From positions 1-5,717 of the forward strand of contig JAUIBJ010000268.1 in the NCBI GenBank assembly GCA_030428025.1: a stretch of DNA of 5,717 bases, given 5' to 3'. Positions 1 through 5,717 of the stretch are shown here, in pieces (position 1 is the first letter of the stretch; each line of letters starts with the position of its first letter). A program made the position numbers and the translations under genes. The notes under the pieces were generated by a model. That model saw nothing but the letters and a program-made list of their open reading frames with translations, searched no databases and was not told the DNA's origin. This DNA is from Alphaproteobacteria bacterium (lineage in GTDB: Bacteria; Pseudomonadota; Alphaproteobacteria; Rhodobacterales; Rhodobacteraceae).

Positions 1-998
1 CTTTGGCGCCGACGGATGGCCGATGGGGCTTCGCCAGCCCATGCCTTGAAGCTGCGGCTGAAATGGGAAAGGCTTGAAAAACCAACCTTTTCTGCGATTC
101 CCTCCATCGGCTCGGTGGAGTTCAGCAACCAGCCCTTGGCGGCCTTCAGCCGGATTTCTAGATAGAAGTCGGACGGGGACTTGCCGAATTCCGACATGAA
201 CAGCCTGCCCAGCTGCCGTTCCGACAGTCCGGCGACGATGGCAACCTGGCCGATTCTCAGGGGCTCGGCCTTGTGATCCTCCATCGCCCGGATCGCGGTG
301 ACAAGCCGCCGGTCATTGACCTGAAACCGCCAGCGCACATCCAGGCGTTGCATTTCGGTCGACGGCCGGACCGGCCCATGCAGGAACTGGTCGGATACAT
401 CGGCGGCCGTGTCTCGGCCTTCGCGCTCGGCAATCAGCGCCAGCATCATGTCCATCGAGGCGGTCCCGCCGGCGGCGGTGAGGATGCCCGCGTCCCAGCA
501 GTAGATGTCGGACACCACCTCGAGATCTGGATATTCCTCCGCCAGAAGGCGCTGCGTCTCCCAGTGGATGGTCACTTTTCGGCTGCTCAGCACCCCGGCC
601 CGGGCCAGCAGAAGCGTGCCGTTCGACACCGCCCCGATCAGGCGGCGATCCGCCCGCAACTGCCGCAGCGAGCGGAACAGCACCGGGTTGTGATAGCTTT
701 CGGTGTCGTAGCTCGCGACCACCACGGTCAGGTCGGCGCGGGGCAGGTTGCCGGCATCCGCCGTGGCGGCCACTTCCAGCCCGTTGCTGGCCGCCACCGG
801 ACCCATTGCATCGCCGGCCACGGTCCAGACATAGCGGTTCTCGCCCAGAAGCCGGTTGACCGAGCGCAACGGCTCGATCGCCGAACTCAGCGCCATCAGG
901 GAAAACCCGGGAACGACGAAGAACACGACGTGAAAGGTTGTCTCGCGCTCTGTACCCGCCGCCGGGACAGTGCGACCTTCTCTTGCCAGTCGGGTCAT
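1..998 (-). CDS. GlxA-family AraC-type transcriptional regulator with DJ-1/PfpI-like domain (3' end cut by window)
   Basis: This is a predicted cytoplasmic DNA-binding regulator; 332 residues are visible with no stop before the window edge. Residues about 22-190 form a DJ-1/PfpI (class I glutamine amidotransferase-like) domain: a hydrophobic first strand (HVVFFVVPGFS), then IEPLRSVNRL, SNGLEV, and later TIHWE and TAAGGTASMDMMLALI. Residues about 228-332 form the AraC/XylS double helix-turn-helix: first helix pair VAIVAGLSERQLGRLF, second pair IAEKVGFSSLSHFSRSFKAW, ending near APSAIRR. Family proteins usually end soon after this, so only a few residues are missing. The EPLR.(A/V)NRL and GGTA..DMMLALI features resemble the ArgR/GbdR/CdhR branch, regulators of amino acid, betaine and carnitine use; the ligand here is unknown. 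The elbow that normally carries Cys (as in C-T-G) reads AVSNGT, with Ser125-Asn126. ATG at 998 is the first start after an in-frame TGA upstream, and no clear Shine-Dalgarno precedes it. It lies 113 bases downstream of gdh on the same strand. The family call is firm; the target genes are not known. Confidence 0.93.
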   Translation of the reverse strand, partial: MTRLAREGRTVPAAGTERETTFHVVFFVVPGFSLMALSSAIEPLRSVNRLLGENRYVWTVAGDAMGPVAASNGLEVAATADAGNLPRADLTVVVASYDTESYHNPVLFRSLRQLRADRRLIGAVSNGTLLLARAGVLSSRKVTIHWETQRLLAEEYPDLEVVSDIYCWDAGILTAAGGTASMDMMLALIAEREGRDTAADVSDQFLHGPVRPSTEMQRLDVRWRFQVNDRRLVTAIRAMEDHKAEPLRIGQVAIVAGLSERQLGRLFMSEFGKSPSDFYLEIRLKAAKGWLLNSTEPMEGIAEKVGFSSLSHFSRSFKAWAGEAPSAIRRRQ

Positions 999-1004
999 GC
1001 CGTC

Positions 1005-1032
1005 ATGATCGTCGCATTCCGCGCACAGTCAA
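1005..1032 (-). promoter_or_regulatory. Possible sigma70-type promoter for the GlxA-like regulator
   Basis: Read on the minus strand, TTGACT (1032-1027) is followed after 16 bases by GATCAT (1010-1005). The first matches the -35 consensus at 5 of 6 positions and the second matches the -10 consensus at 4 of 6. A transcript starting seven bases after the -10 box would begin at about 998, the A of the predicted start codon, which would make the message leaderless. That fits the absence of a ribosome-binding site. The match is by eye only and could be chance. Confidence 0.3.
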
Positions 1033-1075
1033 TGGCCTTCTCGCTTGCGGCGGCCCGGCGCACGGTCTGGGGGGC

Positions 1076-1109
1076 GGCGCCGGCCCGGGCAGACCGGACG
1101 GGCCGCGCC
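1076..1109 (-). terminator. GC-rich hairpin just after the gdh stop, terminator-like but without a T run
   Basis: The arms 1076-1080/1105-1109 (5 base pairs) and 1082-1087/1099-1104 (6 base pairs) pair perfectly, with C1081 bulged and an 11-base loop at 1088-1098. The stem starts two bases past the gdh stop codon in the direction of gdh transcription. No T tract follows; the 3' side continues GCCCCCC. It could be a weak or Rho-assisted terminator, or an mRNA 3'-end stabiliser separating gdh from the downstream regulator gene. The structure is seen directly; its function is inferred. Confidence 0.4.
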
Positions 1110-1111
1110 GA

Positions 1112-2419
1112 TCACCCGCCTTCGAAATAGGCCTCGGTTCCACGTGCCTCGACCGCCTCGGCGATGCGGCGCAGGGCGTGGATATAGGCGGCCTCGCGCA
1201 TCGACACGCCAAGTTCGGTCTGCTGCATCCAGACGGCCTGCGTCTCGCGGTCCATCGTCGTCTTGAGATGTTCACGCACGCGCGAATTGTCCCAGTAATA
1301 GCCAGAGCGGTTCTGGACCCATTCCAGATGCGACACGATCACGCCGCCGGAATTGGCCAGGATGTCGGGGATGATGACGTGCCCCTTTTTCGTCAGTTCG
1401 AGATCGGCCTGATGGCCTACCGGCCCGTTGGCAAGCTCCAGAATGACCCGCGCCTTGATATCGGCCCAGTTCGCAGCGGTGATCTGTCCTTCGAGCGCCG
1501 CCGGCACCAGCACGTCGCAGTCGAGCGTCAGCACCTCGGCCCCGGCGATCTCGCGGGTCTTGCCGTGTCCCTTGGCGCCCAGAACGCTGCCGGTCTTGTG
1601 TTTGTGCTCCATCACCGCCAGCGGGTCGAACCCGTCGGAATCATGAATGCCGCCGCTGGAATCGCTGATGCCCACGATCCGATAGCCGTCGGCATGCAGA
1701 AGCTTGGCGCAGTGATAGCCGACATTGCCGAAACCCTGGATTGCCACCGTCGCCTTGTCGGGGTCGATCTCCAGCGACTTTTCGAGATGGCGCAGGGCGA
1801 AATACCCGCCGCGGGCGGTGGCATCCTTGCGGCCGGCGGTGCCGCCGAAGGCGACCGGCTTGCCGGTGATCGCGGTGGGCGACGGCTGTCCCGAGATCGA
1901 GCTGTATTCGTCGGCCATCCAGGCGATCACGATGCCGTTGGTGTAGAGATCGGGCGCCAGAATGTCCCGGTCGGGGCCGATAAAAGGGGCGAAGGCCTCG
2001 ATATAGGTGCGGCTGAGACGTTCGAGCTCGGTGCGCGACAGGGCCTTCACGTCCACGCTGACCCCGCCCTTGCCGCCCCCGAAGGGCAGGTCGGCCACGG
2101 CGCATTTGAAGGTCATCCAGAAGGCAAGGGTCTCGATCTCGCTCAGGCGGACATTGGGATGAAACCGCACGCCGCCTTTCGTGGGCCCGCGCCGGTCGTT
2201 GTAGCGGCAGCGCCAGGACTTGAAGGCGCGGCGGCTGCCGTCATCCATCCGTATCAGCAGCGTCGCCGACAGGGTTTCGCGGGGCCATTTCAGCTCTTCG
2301 ATGACATCGGGATGGATGTTGAGATGCTCGCAGGCCCGATGCAGGTTTTTCCGCGCCTTGTCGAGCATGGAGGGGCTGTCTGTTCCGGTCGCCGGCACGG
2401 CGGGATCGTCTTGTGTCAT
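1112..2419 (-). CDS. gdhA: Glutamate dehydrogenase (Glu/Leu/Phe/Val dehydrogenase family, hexameric ~50 kDa type)
   Basis: This cytoplasmic enzyme reversibly deaminates L-glutamate to 2-oxoglutarate and ammonium with NAD(P). The protein is 435 residues, close to the 410-450 of the small hexameric class. The N-terminal catalytic domain carries the expected residues: Lys81 in KGGVRFHP, Lys105 in MTFKCA, the catalytic Lys117 in PFGGGKGG, and Asp157 in LAPDLYTN. These match K89, K113, K125 and D165 of the Clostridium symbiosum enzyme at a constant offset of 8. Ser363 in GGVIVSHLEW corresponds to the glutamate-specificity serine (S380), which argues against leucine, valine or phenylalanine dehydrogenase. 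The Rossmann fold shows GFGNVG at 229-234. Asp253 in GISDSSGG lies near the end of the second strand and suggests NAD rather than strict NADP use, though this is not proof. The ending LANGP...PDILANSGGV...WVQN is typical of the family. I chose ATG 2419 because the frame upstream (open to 2656) has no family character; a purine-rich stretch precedes the chosen ATG. It is divergent from the transporter gene. The symbol is by family and could differ between genomes. Confidence 0.95.
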   Translation of the reverse strand: MTQDDPAVPATGTDSPSMLDKARKNLHRACEHLNIHPDVIEELKWPRETLSATLLIRMDDGSRRAFKSWRCRYNDRRGPTKGGVRFHPNVRLSEIETLAFWMTFKCAVADLPFGGGKGGVSVDVKALSRTELERLSRTYIEAFAPFIGPDRDILAPDLYTNGIVIAWMADEYSSISGQPSPTAITGKPVAFGGTAGRKDATARGGYFALRHLEKSLEIDPDKATVAIQGFGNVGYHCAKLLHADGYRIVGISDSSGGIHDSDGFDPLAVMEHKHKTGSVLGAKGHGKTREIAGAEVLTLDCDVLVPAALEGQITAANWADIKARVILELANGPVGHQADLELTKKGHVIIPDILANSGGVIVSHLEWVQNRSGYYWDNSRVREHLKTTMDRETQAVWMQQTELGVSMREAAYIHALRRIAEAVEARGTEAYFEGG

Positions 2420-2448
2420 CGCACCCACTTTCTTCTCGCGGCTCTCAG

Positions 2449-2466
2449 CCCCAGTTTGAAATGGGG
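2449..2466. promoter_or_regulatory. 18-base near-perfect palindrome upstream of gdh, candidate operator
   Basis: CCCCAGTTTGAAATGGGG is an inverted repeat: the outer five base pairs match (CCCCA/TGGGG), one G/A mismatch follows, then TT/AA pairs close towards the centre. Its near edge is 29 bases upstream of the gdh start codon. It overlaps the -10 position expected for a promoter with TTGACG as -35, which is a typical repressor-site position. The regulator that might bind is not identifiable from sequence. A small RNA hairpin in the gdh leader is the alternative. Confidence 0.35.
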
Positions 2467-2481
2467 GAAGGGGGGCGTCAA
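2453..2481 (-). promoter_or_regulatory. Weak candidate gdh promoter
   Basis: On the minus strand TTGACG (2481-2476) matches the -35 consensus at 5 of 6 positions. With a 17-base spacer the -10 would be CAAACT (2458-2453), which matches at only 3 of 6. If used, transcription would start near 2446, giving a leader of roughly 27 bases with purine-rich AGAAGAAAG ahead of the ATG. The poor -10 box means this would need an activator, or it may be chance. Confidence 0.22.
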
Positions 2482-2712
2482 TGCGCAAGGCCGGGCGTGG
2501 ACATGGGAGAGCTGCGGTTTTGGCCTCGATCAAGGACGGCAAGGCGCAAGCATCGCAAAATCCGGAAGCGGTGGTTGAGTCGGTGCGAGGATCGGTCCAG
2601 CATTGGCGCGCGCACCGCCCCCAACCAGACCGCGAAGGATGCCCGCCCGCCGCCATGAGACACCAATGATCTCCACTTCCGCCATTGCCCTTCCGGCCGG
2701 GGTGCGGTCGGC

Positions 2713-4116
2713 ATGACCCGCCGGGACATATCCCTTGTTGCGGGGGCGTTTTTCATCGCCGTTCCGCTGCTGCTGCCCGCGCCCGAGGGCCTGCCCGATA
2801 CGGCCTGGCGCGCCTCGGGTCTTGCGCTGACGATGGCCCTCTGGTGGCTTACGGAGGCGCTGCCACTGGCGGCCACCGCGCTTCTGCCGCTGGCGCTGGC
2901 GCCGCTTCTTGGCCTGGCCCCGCTGAGCGAGGTCGCGACAAGCTACAGCCATCCGCTGATCATCCTCTTTCTCGGCGGTTTCCTTCTGGCCAAGGCCATC
3001 GAACGCTGCGGGCTGCACCTTCGCATCGCCTACGGCCTTCTGGCCCGGGCCGGGGACGACCCGCGCCGGGTTCTGGCGGCAATCATGACGACCACCGCCT
3101 TTCTCAGCCTCTGGGTCAGCAACACCGCCTCGGCCATGGTGGTGGCACCCATCGCAGGGGCCATCGCCGGCTCGCAGAACGAAACCTCGCGCTTTGCGGC
3201 GGCGCTGATGCTCGGCGTGGCCTTCGCCGCCACCATCGGCGGGATGGGTTCGCTCATCGGGACGCCGCCCAATGCGATCCTCGCGGCCTATCTGAGCGAC
3301 ACATACGGGCTGCAGATCGGATTCGCGGAATGGGCCATGTTCGGCATGCCCGTGGCACTGATCCTGCTGGCCGTGGCCTGGGCGCTTCTGGCACGGGTGA
3401 CACCTGGCGTGCCGGGCACGCCGCTGACCACGGCTTTCGGGCACGGCCTGCCGCCCATGGGCCGGGCCGAGAGGCGCGTGGCCGTCCTCGCCACGCTGAC
3501 GGCCGCCGCCTGGATCGTCAGGCCCGCGCTGGAGGGCGCCTTTCCGGGGCTGGGGCTGACCGATGCCGGGATCGCCATGCTGGCCGGCGTGGCACTGTTC
3601 CTGCTGCCCGCCGGAGATGGCAGCCGGCTACTGGACTGGGGCACGGCGGCGGGCGTCCGCTGGGATGTCCTTCTGCTCTTCGGCGGGGGGCTTGCGCTGG
3701 CCGGGATTCTCGAAGGCTCGGGGCTGGCCGACTGGATCGGCGCGCAGAGCCGGCTGCTGCATGCCCTTCCCCGCTTCGCCCTGCTGCTGGCGATGGCCGC
3801 GATGATCGTTTATGTGGGTGAACTGGCCAGCAACACGGCGATGGCCGCGATCTTCATTCCCATCGCGGGCGCCGCGGCCATCGCTCTGGAGAGCGATCCG
3901 GTGCTCTTCGTGCTTCCGGTGGCGCTGGCCGCCTCGATCGGATTCATGCTGCCGGTGGCGACGCCGCCCAACGCCATCGTCTTCACCTACCCGTCGGTGA
4001 CGCGAGCGACCATGCTTCGGGCAGGAGTCTGGCTTGACCTGATCGGCATTGTCGTGGCCGTCGGCCTCAGTTCCCTGCTCGCACCGCTGATCTTCGCGGG
4101 CTGGACCGCGCCGTGA
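2713..4116 (+). CDS. SLC13/DASS (INDY-type) sodium:dicarboxylate symporter family permease
   Basis: This inner-membrane secondary transporter of 467 residues has the usual length for bacterial DASS proteins. The family imports di- and tricarboxylates such as succinate, malate, fumarate or 2-oxoglutarate with sodium. Both halves of the internal inverted repeat show the hallmark Ser-Asn-Thr motif, SNTASA at 136-141 and SNTAMA at 373-378. Each is followed by its partner loop, GTPPNAI at 183-189 and ATPPNAI at 416-422; in VcINDY these motifs bind sodium and the substrate carboxylates. About 11-12 hydrophobic segments can be seen, roughly at 5-22, 36-69 (more than one pass), 80-96, 118-134, 140-153, 162-182, 205-227, 256-270, 284-299, 317-333, 354-369, 376-392, 396-415 and 437-460, some being re-entrant hairpins. 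There is no TrkA-C or other soluble domain, which argues against the sulfate/SAC1-like subgroup. ATG 2713 gives a proper first membrane helix; no strong ribosome-binding site precedes it. It is divergent from gdh and converges on nrdJ with a 19-base gap. The exact substrate is not determinable from sequence. Confidence 0.93.
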   Translation: MTRRDISLVAGAFFIAVPLLLPAPEGLPDTAWRASGLALTMALWWLTEALPLAATALLPLALAPLLGLAPLSEVATSYSHPLIILFLGGFLLAKAIERCGLHLRIAYGLLARAGDDPRRVLAAIMTTTAFLSLWVSNTASAMVVAPIAGAIAGSQNETSRFAAALMLGVAFAATIGGMGSLIGTPPNAILAAYLSDTYGLQIGFAEWAMFGMPVALILLAVAWALLARVTPGVPGTPLTTAFGHGLPPMGRAERRVAVLATLTAAAWIVRPALEGAFPGLGLTDAGIAMLAGVALFLLPAGDGSRLLDWGTAAGVRWDVLLLFGGGLALAGILEGSGLADWIGAQSRLLHALPRFALLLAMAAMIVYVGELASNTAMAAIFIPIAGAAAIALESDPVLFVLPVALAASIGFMLPVATPPNAIVFTYPSVTRATMLRAGVWLDLIGIVVAVGLSSLLAPLIFAGWTAP

Positions 4117-4135
4117 GAAAGGCCCGGCCCCGCCT
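4117..4135. other. 19-base gap between convergent transporter and nrdJ stops
   Basis: The transporter ends with TGA (4114-4116) and nrdJ ends on the opposite strand with TAG (4138-4136). The gap and flanks contain AGGC/GCCT arms (4 base pairs, 8-base loop, 4120-4135) with no T tract, too weak to call a terminator. The two genes probably terminate inside one another or with Rho. Confidence 0.5.
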
Positions 4136-5717
4136 CTAGCCGCATTTCGAATAGCCACAGTCGGCACAGGTCATGCAGCCCTCCACCATGCGCATGTCGT
4201 ACTGGCCGCAGGCCGGACAGGCCGGGCCGCGCGGGGCGTCGAGGTTGACCACCTGTGCCGTCGGGTCACTTTTCAGGCCCAGCCCCTCGCCGGCGAGAAA
4301 GCCGATGCGGATCATGTGCTGCTCCAGCACACCGCCGATGGCGGCGAGGATCGAGGGGATGTATTTGCCGTTCATCCAGGCCCCGCCGCGGGGGTCGAAC
4401 ACGGCCTTGAGTTCCTCGACCACGAAAGACACGTCGCCGCCACGCCGGAACACCGCCGAGATCATCCGCGTCAGTGCAACGGTCCAGGCGAAATGCTCCA
4501 TGTTCTTGGAATTGATGAATACCTCGAAGGGGCGGCGGTGGCCGTTCAGCACGATGTCGTTCACGGTCAGATAGATCGCGTGGCTGCTGTCGGGCCATTT
4601 GAGCTTGTAGGTGGCGCCCTCCAGTTCCGTCGGCCGGTCGAGCGGCTCGGACATATAAACCACATCGCCGCCTTCCGCCGGCACCCCGCCATCCTGCGCC
4701 GGTCTCTCGCCCGGCAATTTGTCGGCGGCCTCGGAGACGCTCAGAACGGCGCCGGTCACCTCGTTGGGCCGGTAGGTCGTACAGCCCTTGCACCCCGTCT
4801 CATAGGCCTGCATGTAGACATCCTTGAACTCGGCAAAGCCGATCTCCTCGGGCACGTTGATCGTTTTCGAGATGCTGGAATCCACCCAGCGCTGTGCCGC
4901 CGACTGCATGCGCACATGATCCCCCGGCGCCAGCATCTGGGCGTTGACGAAATGCCCGGGCAGTTCTGCCTCGCCGAATTTCTCACGCCAAAGGGCATAG
5001 GCGTAGTCCTGCACCTCCTCCTCGGTGCGCGAGCCGTCCTTCTGCAGCACCTTGCGGGAATAGGCATAGGCGAAGACCGGCTCGATCCCCGACGAGACAT
5101 TACCGGCGTAGAGGCTGATCGTGCCGGTGGGCGCGATGGAGGTCAGCAGGGCGTTGCGGATGCCATGTTCGCGCACCGCCTCGCGCACATCCTCATCCAT
5201 CCCCTGCATGGTGCCGCTGGCGAGAAAGGCCTCGGCGTCGAAAAGCGGAAACGGCCCCTTCTCGCGCGCGAGTTCCACCGAGGCCAGATAGGCCGCCCGC
5301 GCGATCCGGTGCAGCCATTCCCCGGTCTGCGCCGCCGCCTCTTCCGAGCCATAGCGCAGCCCCATCATCAGAAGCGCATCCGCCAGCCCGGTCACGCCCA
5401 GCCCGATCCGCCGCTTGGCCTGCGCCTCCTGCCGCTGGGCCTCCAGCGGGAATTCCGACACGTCGACGACGTTGTCCATCATCCGCACGGCCTTCGCGAC
5501 CAACTCGTCGAGCTCCGTCTCATCGATCCCGGCCCCGCGCTCGAAGGGCTTCCGCACCAGCCGCGCGAGGTTGATCGAACCCAGAAGGCAGGCGCCATAG
5601 GGCGGCAGGGGCTGTTCACCGCAGGGATTGGTCGCCGCGATGGTTTCGCAATAGCCCAGATTGTTGGCGGCGTTGATCCGGTCGATGAAGATCACCCCCG
5701 GCTCGGCGAAATCATAG
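4136..5717 (-). CDS. nrdJ: Class II adenosylcobalamin-dependent ribonucleoside-diphosphate reductase, C-terminal part (5' end beyond window)
   Basis: This cytoplasmic enzyme makes deoxyribonucleotides from ribonucleotides, using a cobalamin-generated thiyl radical, independent of oxygen and of a NrdB-type subunit. The window holds the last 526 residues; the frame is open through the edge, beginning YDFAEPGVIFIDRIN, a typical internal sequence. Alphaproteobacterial NrdJ proteins are about 1,200 residues, so over half is missing. The active-site loop TNPCGEQ is present with the radical-bearing Cys (5621-5623), its partner Asn two residues before and Glu (5615-5617), matching N437/C439/E441 of E. 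coli NrdA. Next come YGACLLGSINL with the redox Cys equivalent to C462, the phosphate-binding loop PTGTIS (5114-5131), and GNVSSGIEPVFAYAYSRKV. After VDSSISKTINVP and GCKGCTTYRPN comes the extra C-terminal domain seen in this NrdJ class (FEVFINSKNMEH, RRGGDVSFVVEELKAVFDPRGG). The tail is Cys-rich, CPACG then CMTCADCGYSKCG (4139-4219): six cysteines that fit a zinc-binding or disulfide-relay role. Nothing suggests a break or intein. A GTG codon at 5695 is internal and not a start. Confidence 0.97.
   Translation of the reverse strand, partial: YDFAEPGVIFIDRINAANNLGYCETIAATNPCGEQPLPPYGACLLGSINLARLVRKPFERGAGIDETELDELVAKAVRMMDNVVDVSEFPLEAQRQEAQAKRRIGLGVTGLADALLMMGLRYGSEEAAAQTGEWLHRIARAAYLASVELAREKGPFPLFDAEAFLASGTMQGMDEDVREAVREHGIRNALLTSIAPTGTISLYAGNVSSGIEPVFAYAYSRKVLQKDGSRTEEEVQDYAYALWREKFGEAELPGHFVNAQMLAPGDHVRMQSAAQRWVDSSISKTINVPEEIGFAEFKDVYMQAYETGCKGCTTYRPNEVTGAVLSVSEAADKLPGERPAQDGGVPAEGGDVVYMSEPLDRPTELEGATYKLKWPDSSHAIYLTVNDIVLNGHRRPFEVFINSKNMEHFAWTVALTRMISAVFRRGGDVSFVVEELKAVFDPRGGAWMNGKYIPSILAAIGGVLEQHMIRIGFLAGEGLGLKSDPTAQVVNLDAPRGPACPACGQYDMRMVEGCMTCADCGYSKCG

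Larger units (their letters stand above)
2420..2712. other. Divergent intergenic region between gdh and the SLC13/DASS transporter gene
   Basis: These 293 bases separate two divergent starts and must hold the control signals for both genes unless these are driven from elsewhere. Open frames cross it on both strands, but their translations are rich in Arg, Pro and Gly without family-like pattern, so I regard it as non-coding. It contains an 18-base palindrome at 2449-2466 and a possible minus-strand -35 box at 2476-2481. An imperfect inverted repeat lies at 2593-2632, with arms CGGTC/GACCG and inner TTGG/CCAA around a GCGCGCGC core. A very weak plus-strand promoter candidate is TTGAGT at 2575-2580, 17 bases before CAGCAT at 2598-2603. 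No RNA gene or riboswitch is recognisable. Confidence 0.6.

Noticed and set aside
1..998. The regulator as a broken gene, because no stop is found in frame.
   Set aside because: The frame is intact from the ATG to the window edge and simply runs out of the window just after the second helix-turn-helix.
273..1130. A 285-codon plus-strand open frame opposite the regulator.
   Set aside because: The translation is rich in His, Arg, Gln and Pro, as expected for the antisense of a GC-rich gene; the minus-strand frame encodes a convincing GlxA-type protein.
938..2578. A 546-codon open frame on the plus strand, antisense to gdh.
   Set aside because: It lies opposite a clearly conserved gdh. Its translation shows no family motif, and long antisense frames are expected at this G/C bias.
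2420..2656. A 79-residue N-terminal extension of glutamate dehydrogenase from ATG 2656.
   Set aside because: The extra residues show no family similarity or targeting signal, and the resulting length would exceed the hexameric class. The start at 2419 gives a standard 435-residue enzyme.
2530..3444. A 304-codon minus-strand open frame across the start of the transporter.
   Set aside because: Low-complexity Arg/Gly/Gln composition, antisense to a transporter with both SNT motifs intact.
4117..4135. A bidirectional terminator between the transporter and nrdJ.
   Set aside because: Only a four-base-pair stem and no T tract on either strand.
5693..5695. GTG as a start codon for the ribonucleotide reductase.
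   Set aside because: The frame stays open to the window edge with recognisable reductase sequence (YDFAEPG) before it, so this codon is an internal valine.
4136..5717. An intein or insertion in nrdJ, which is a common site for such elements in some lineages.
   Set aside because: The reading is continuous through the active-site loop, phosphate loop and Cys-rich tail, with no splicing-type motifs or foreign segment.

Overview
The window looks like ordinary chromosomal DNA from a high-GC alphaproteobacterium, most likely of the Rhodobacterales (Roseobacter/Rhodobacter/Paracoccus type). The basis is the strong G/C preference at third codon positions, the style of the B12-dependent ribonucleotide reductase, and the resemblance of the regulator and dehydrogenase to proteins of that group. 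This placement is inference from protein and codon style, not from a marker gene. I see no mobile element, CRISPR array, RNA gene or phage gene.

Layout. (1) 1-998, minus strand: a GlxA-type AraC regulator with an N-terminal DJ-1/PfpI-like domain and C-terminal helix-turn-helix pair, cut at its extreme C-terminus by the window edge. (2) 999-1111: a short gap with a GC-rich hairpin just after the dehydrogenase stop and a possible promoter for the regulator. (3) 1112-2419, minus strand: a complete hexameric-type glutamate dehydrogenase. (4) 2420-2712: a divergent intergenic region with a near-perfect 18-base palindrome close to the gdh start. (5) 2713-4116, plus strand: a complete SLC13/DASS (INDY-type) sodium:dicarboxylate transporter. 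(6) 4117-4135: a 19-base convergent gap. (7) 4136-5717, minus strand: the C-terminal part of a class II (adenosylcobalamin-dependent) ribonucleotide reductase NrdJ, whose N-terminus lies beyond the window.

How the genes may work together (inference). The dehydrogenase interconverts glutamate and 2-oxoglutarate. The divergent transporter probably imports C4/C5 dicarboxylates. The regulator resembles the ArgR/GbdR/CdhR branch of GlxA-like proteins, which control amino acid and quaternary amine catabolism. The first three genes could therefore form a small carbon/nitrogen module at the glutamate node. NrdJ is a housekeeping gene that simply converges on the transporter. I found no convincing new biological system. 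The points most worth a second look are the missing nucleophile-elbow cysteine in the regulator, its possibly leaderless start, and the palindrome in front of gdh.
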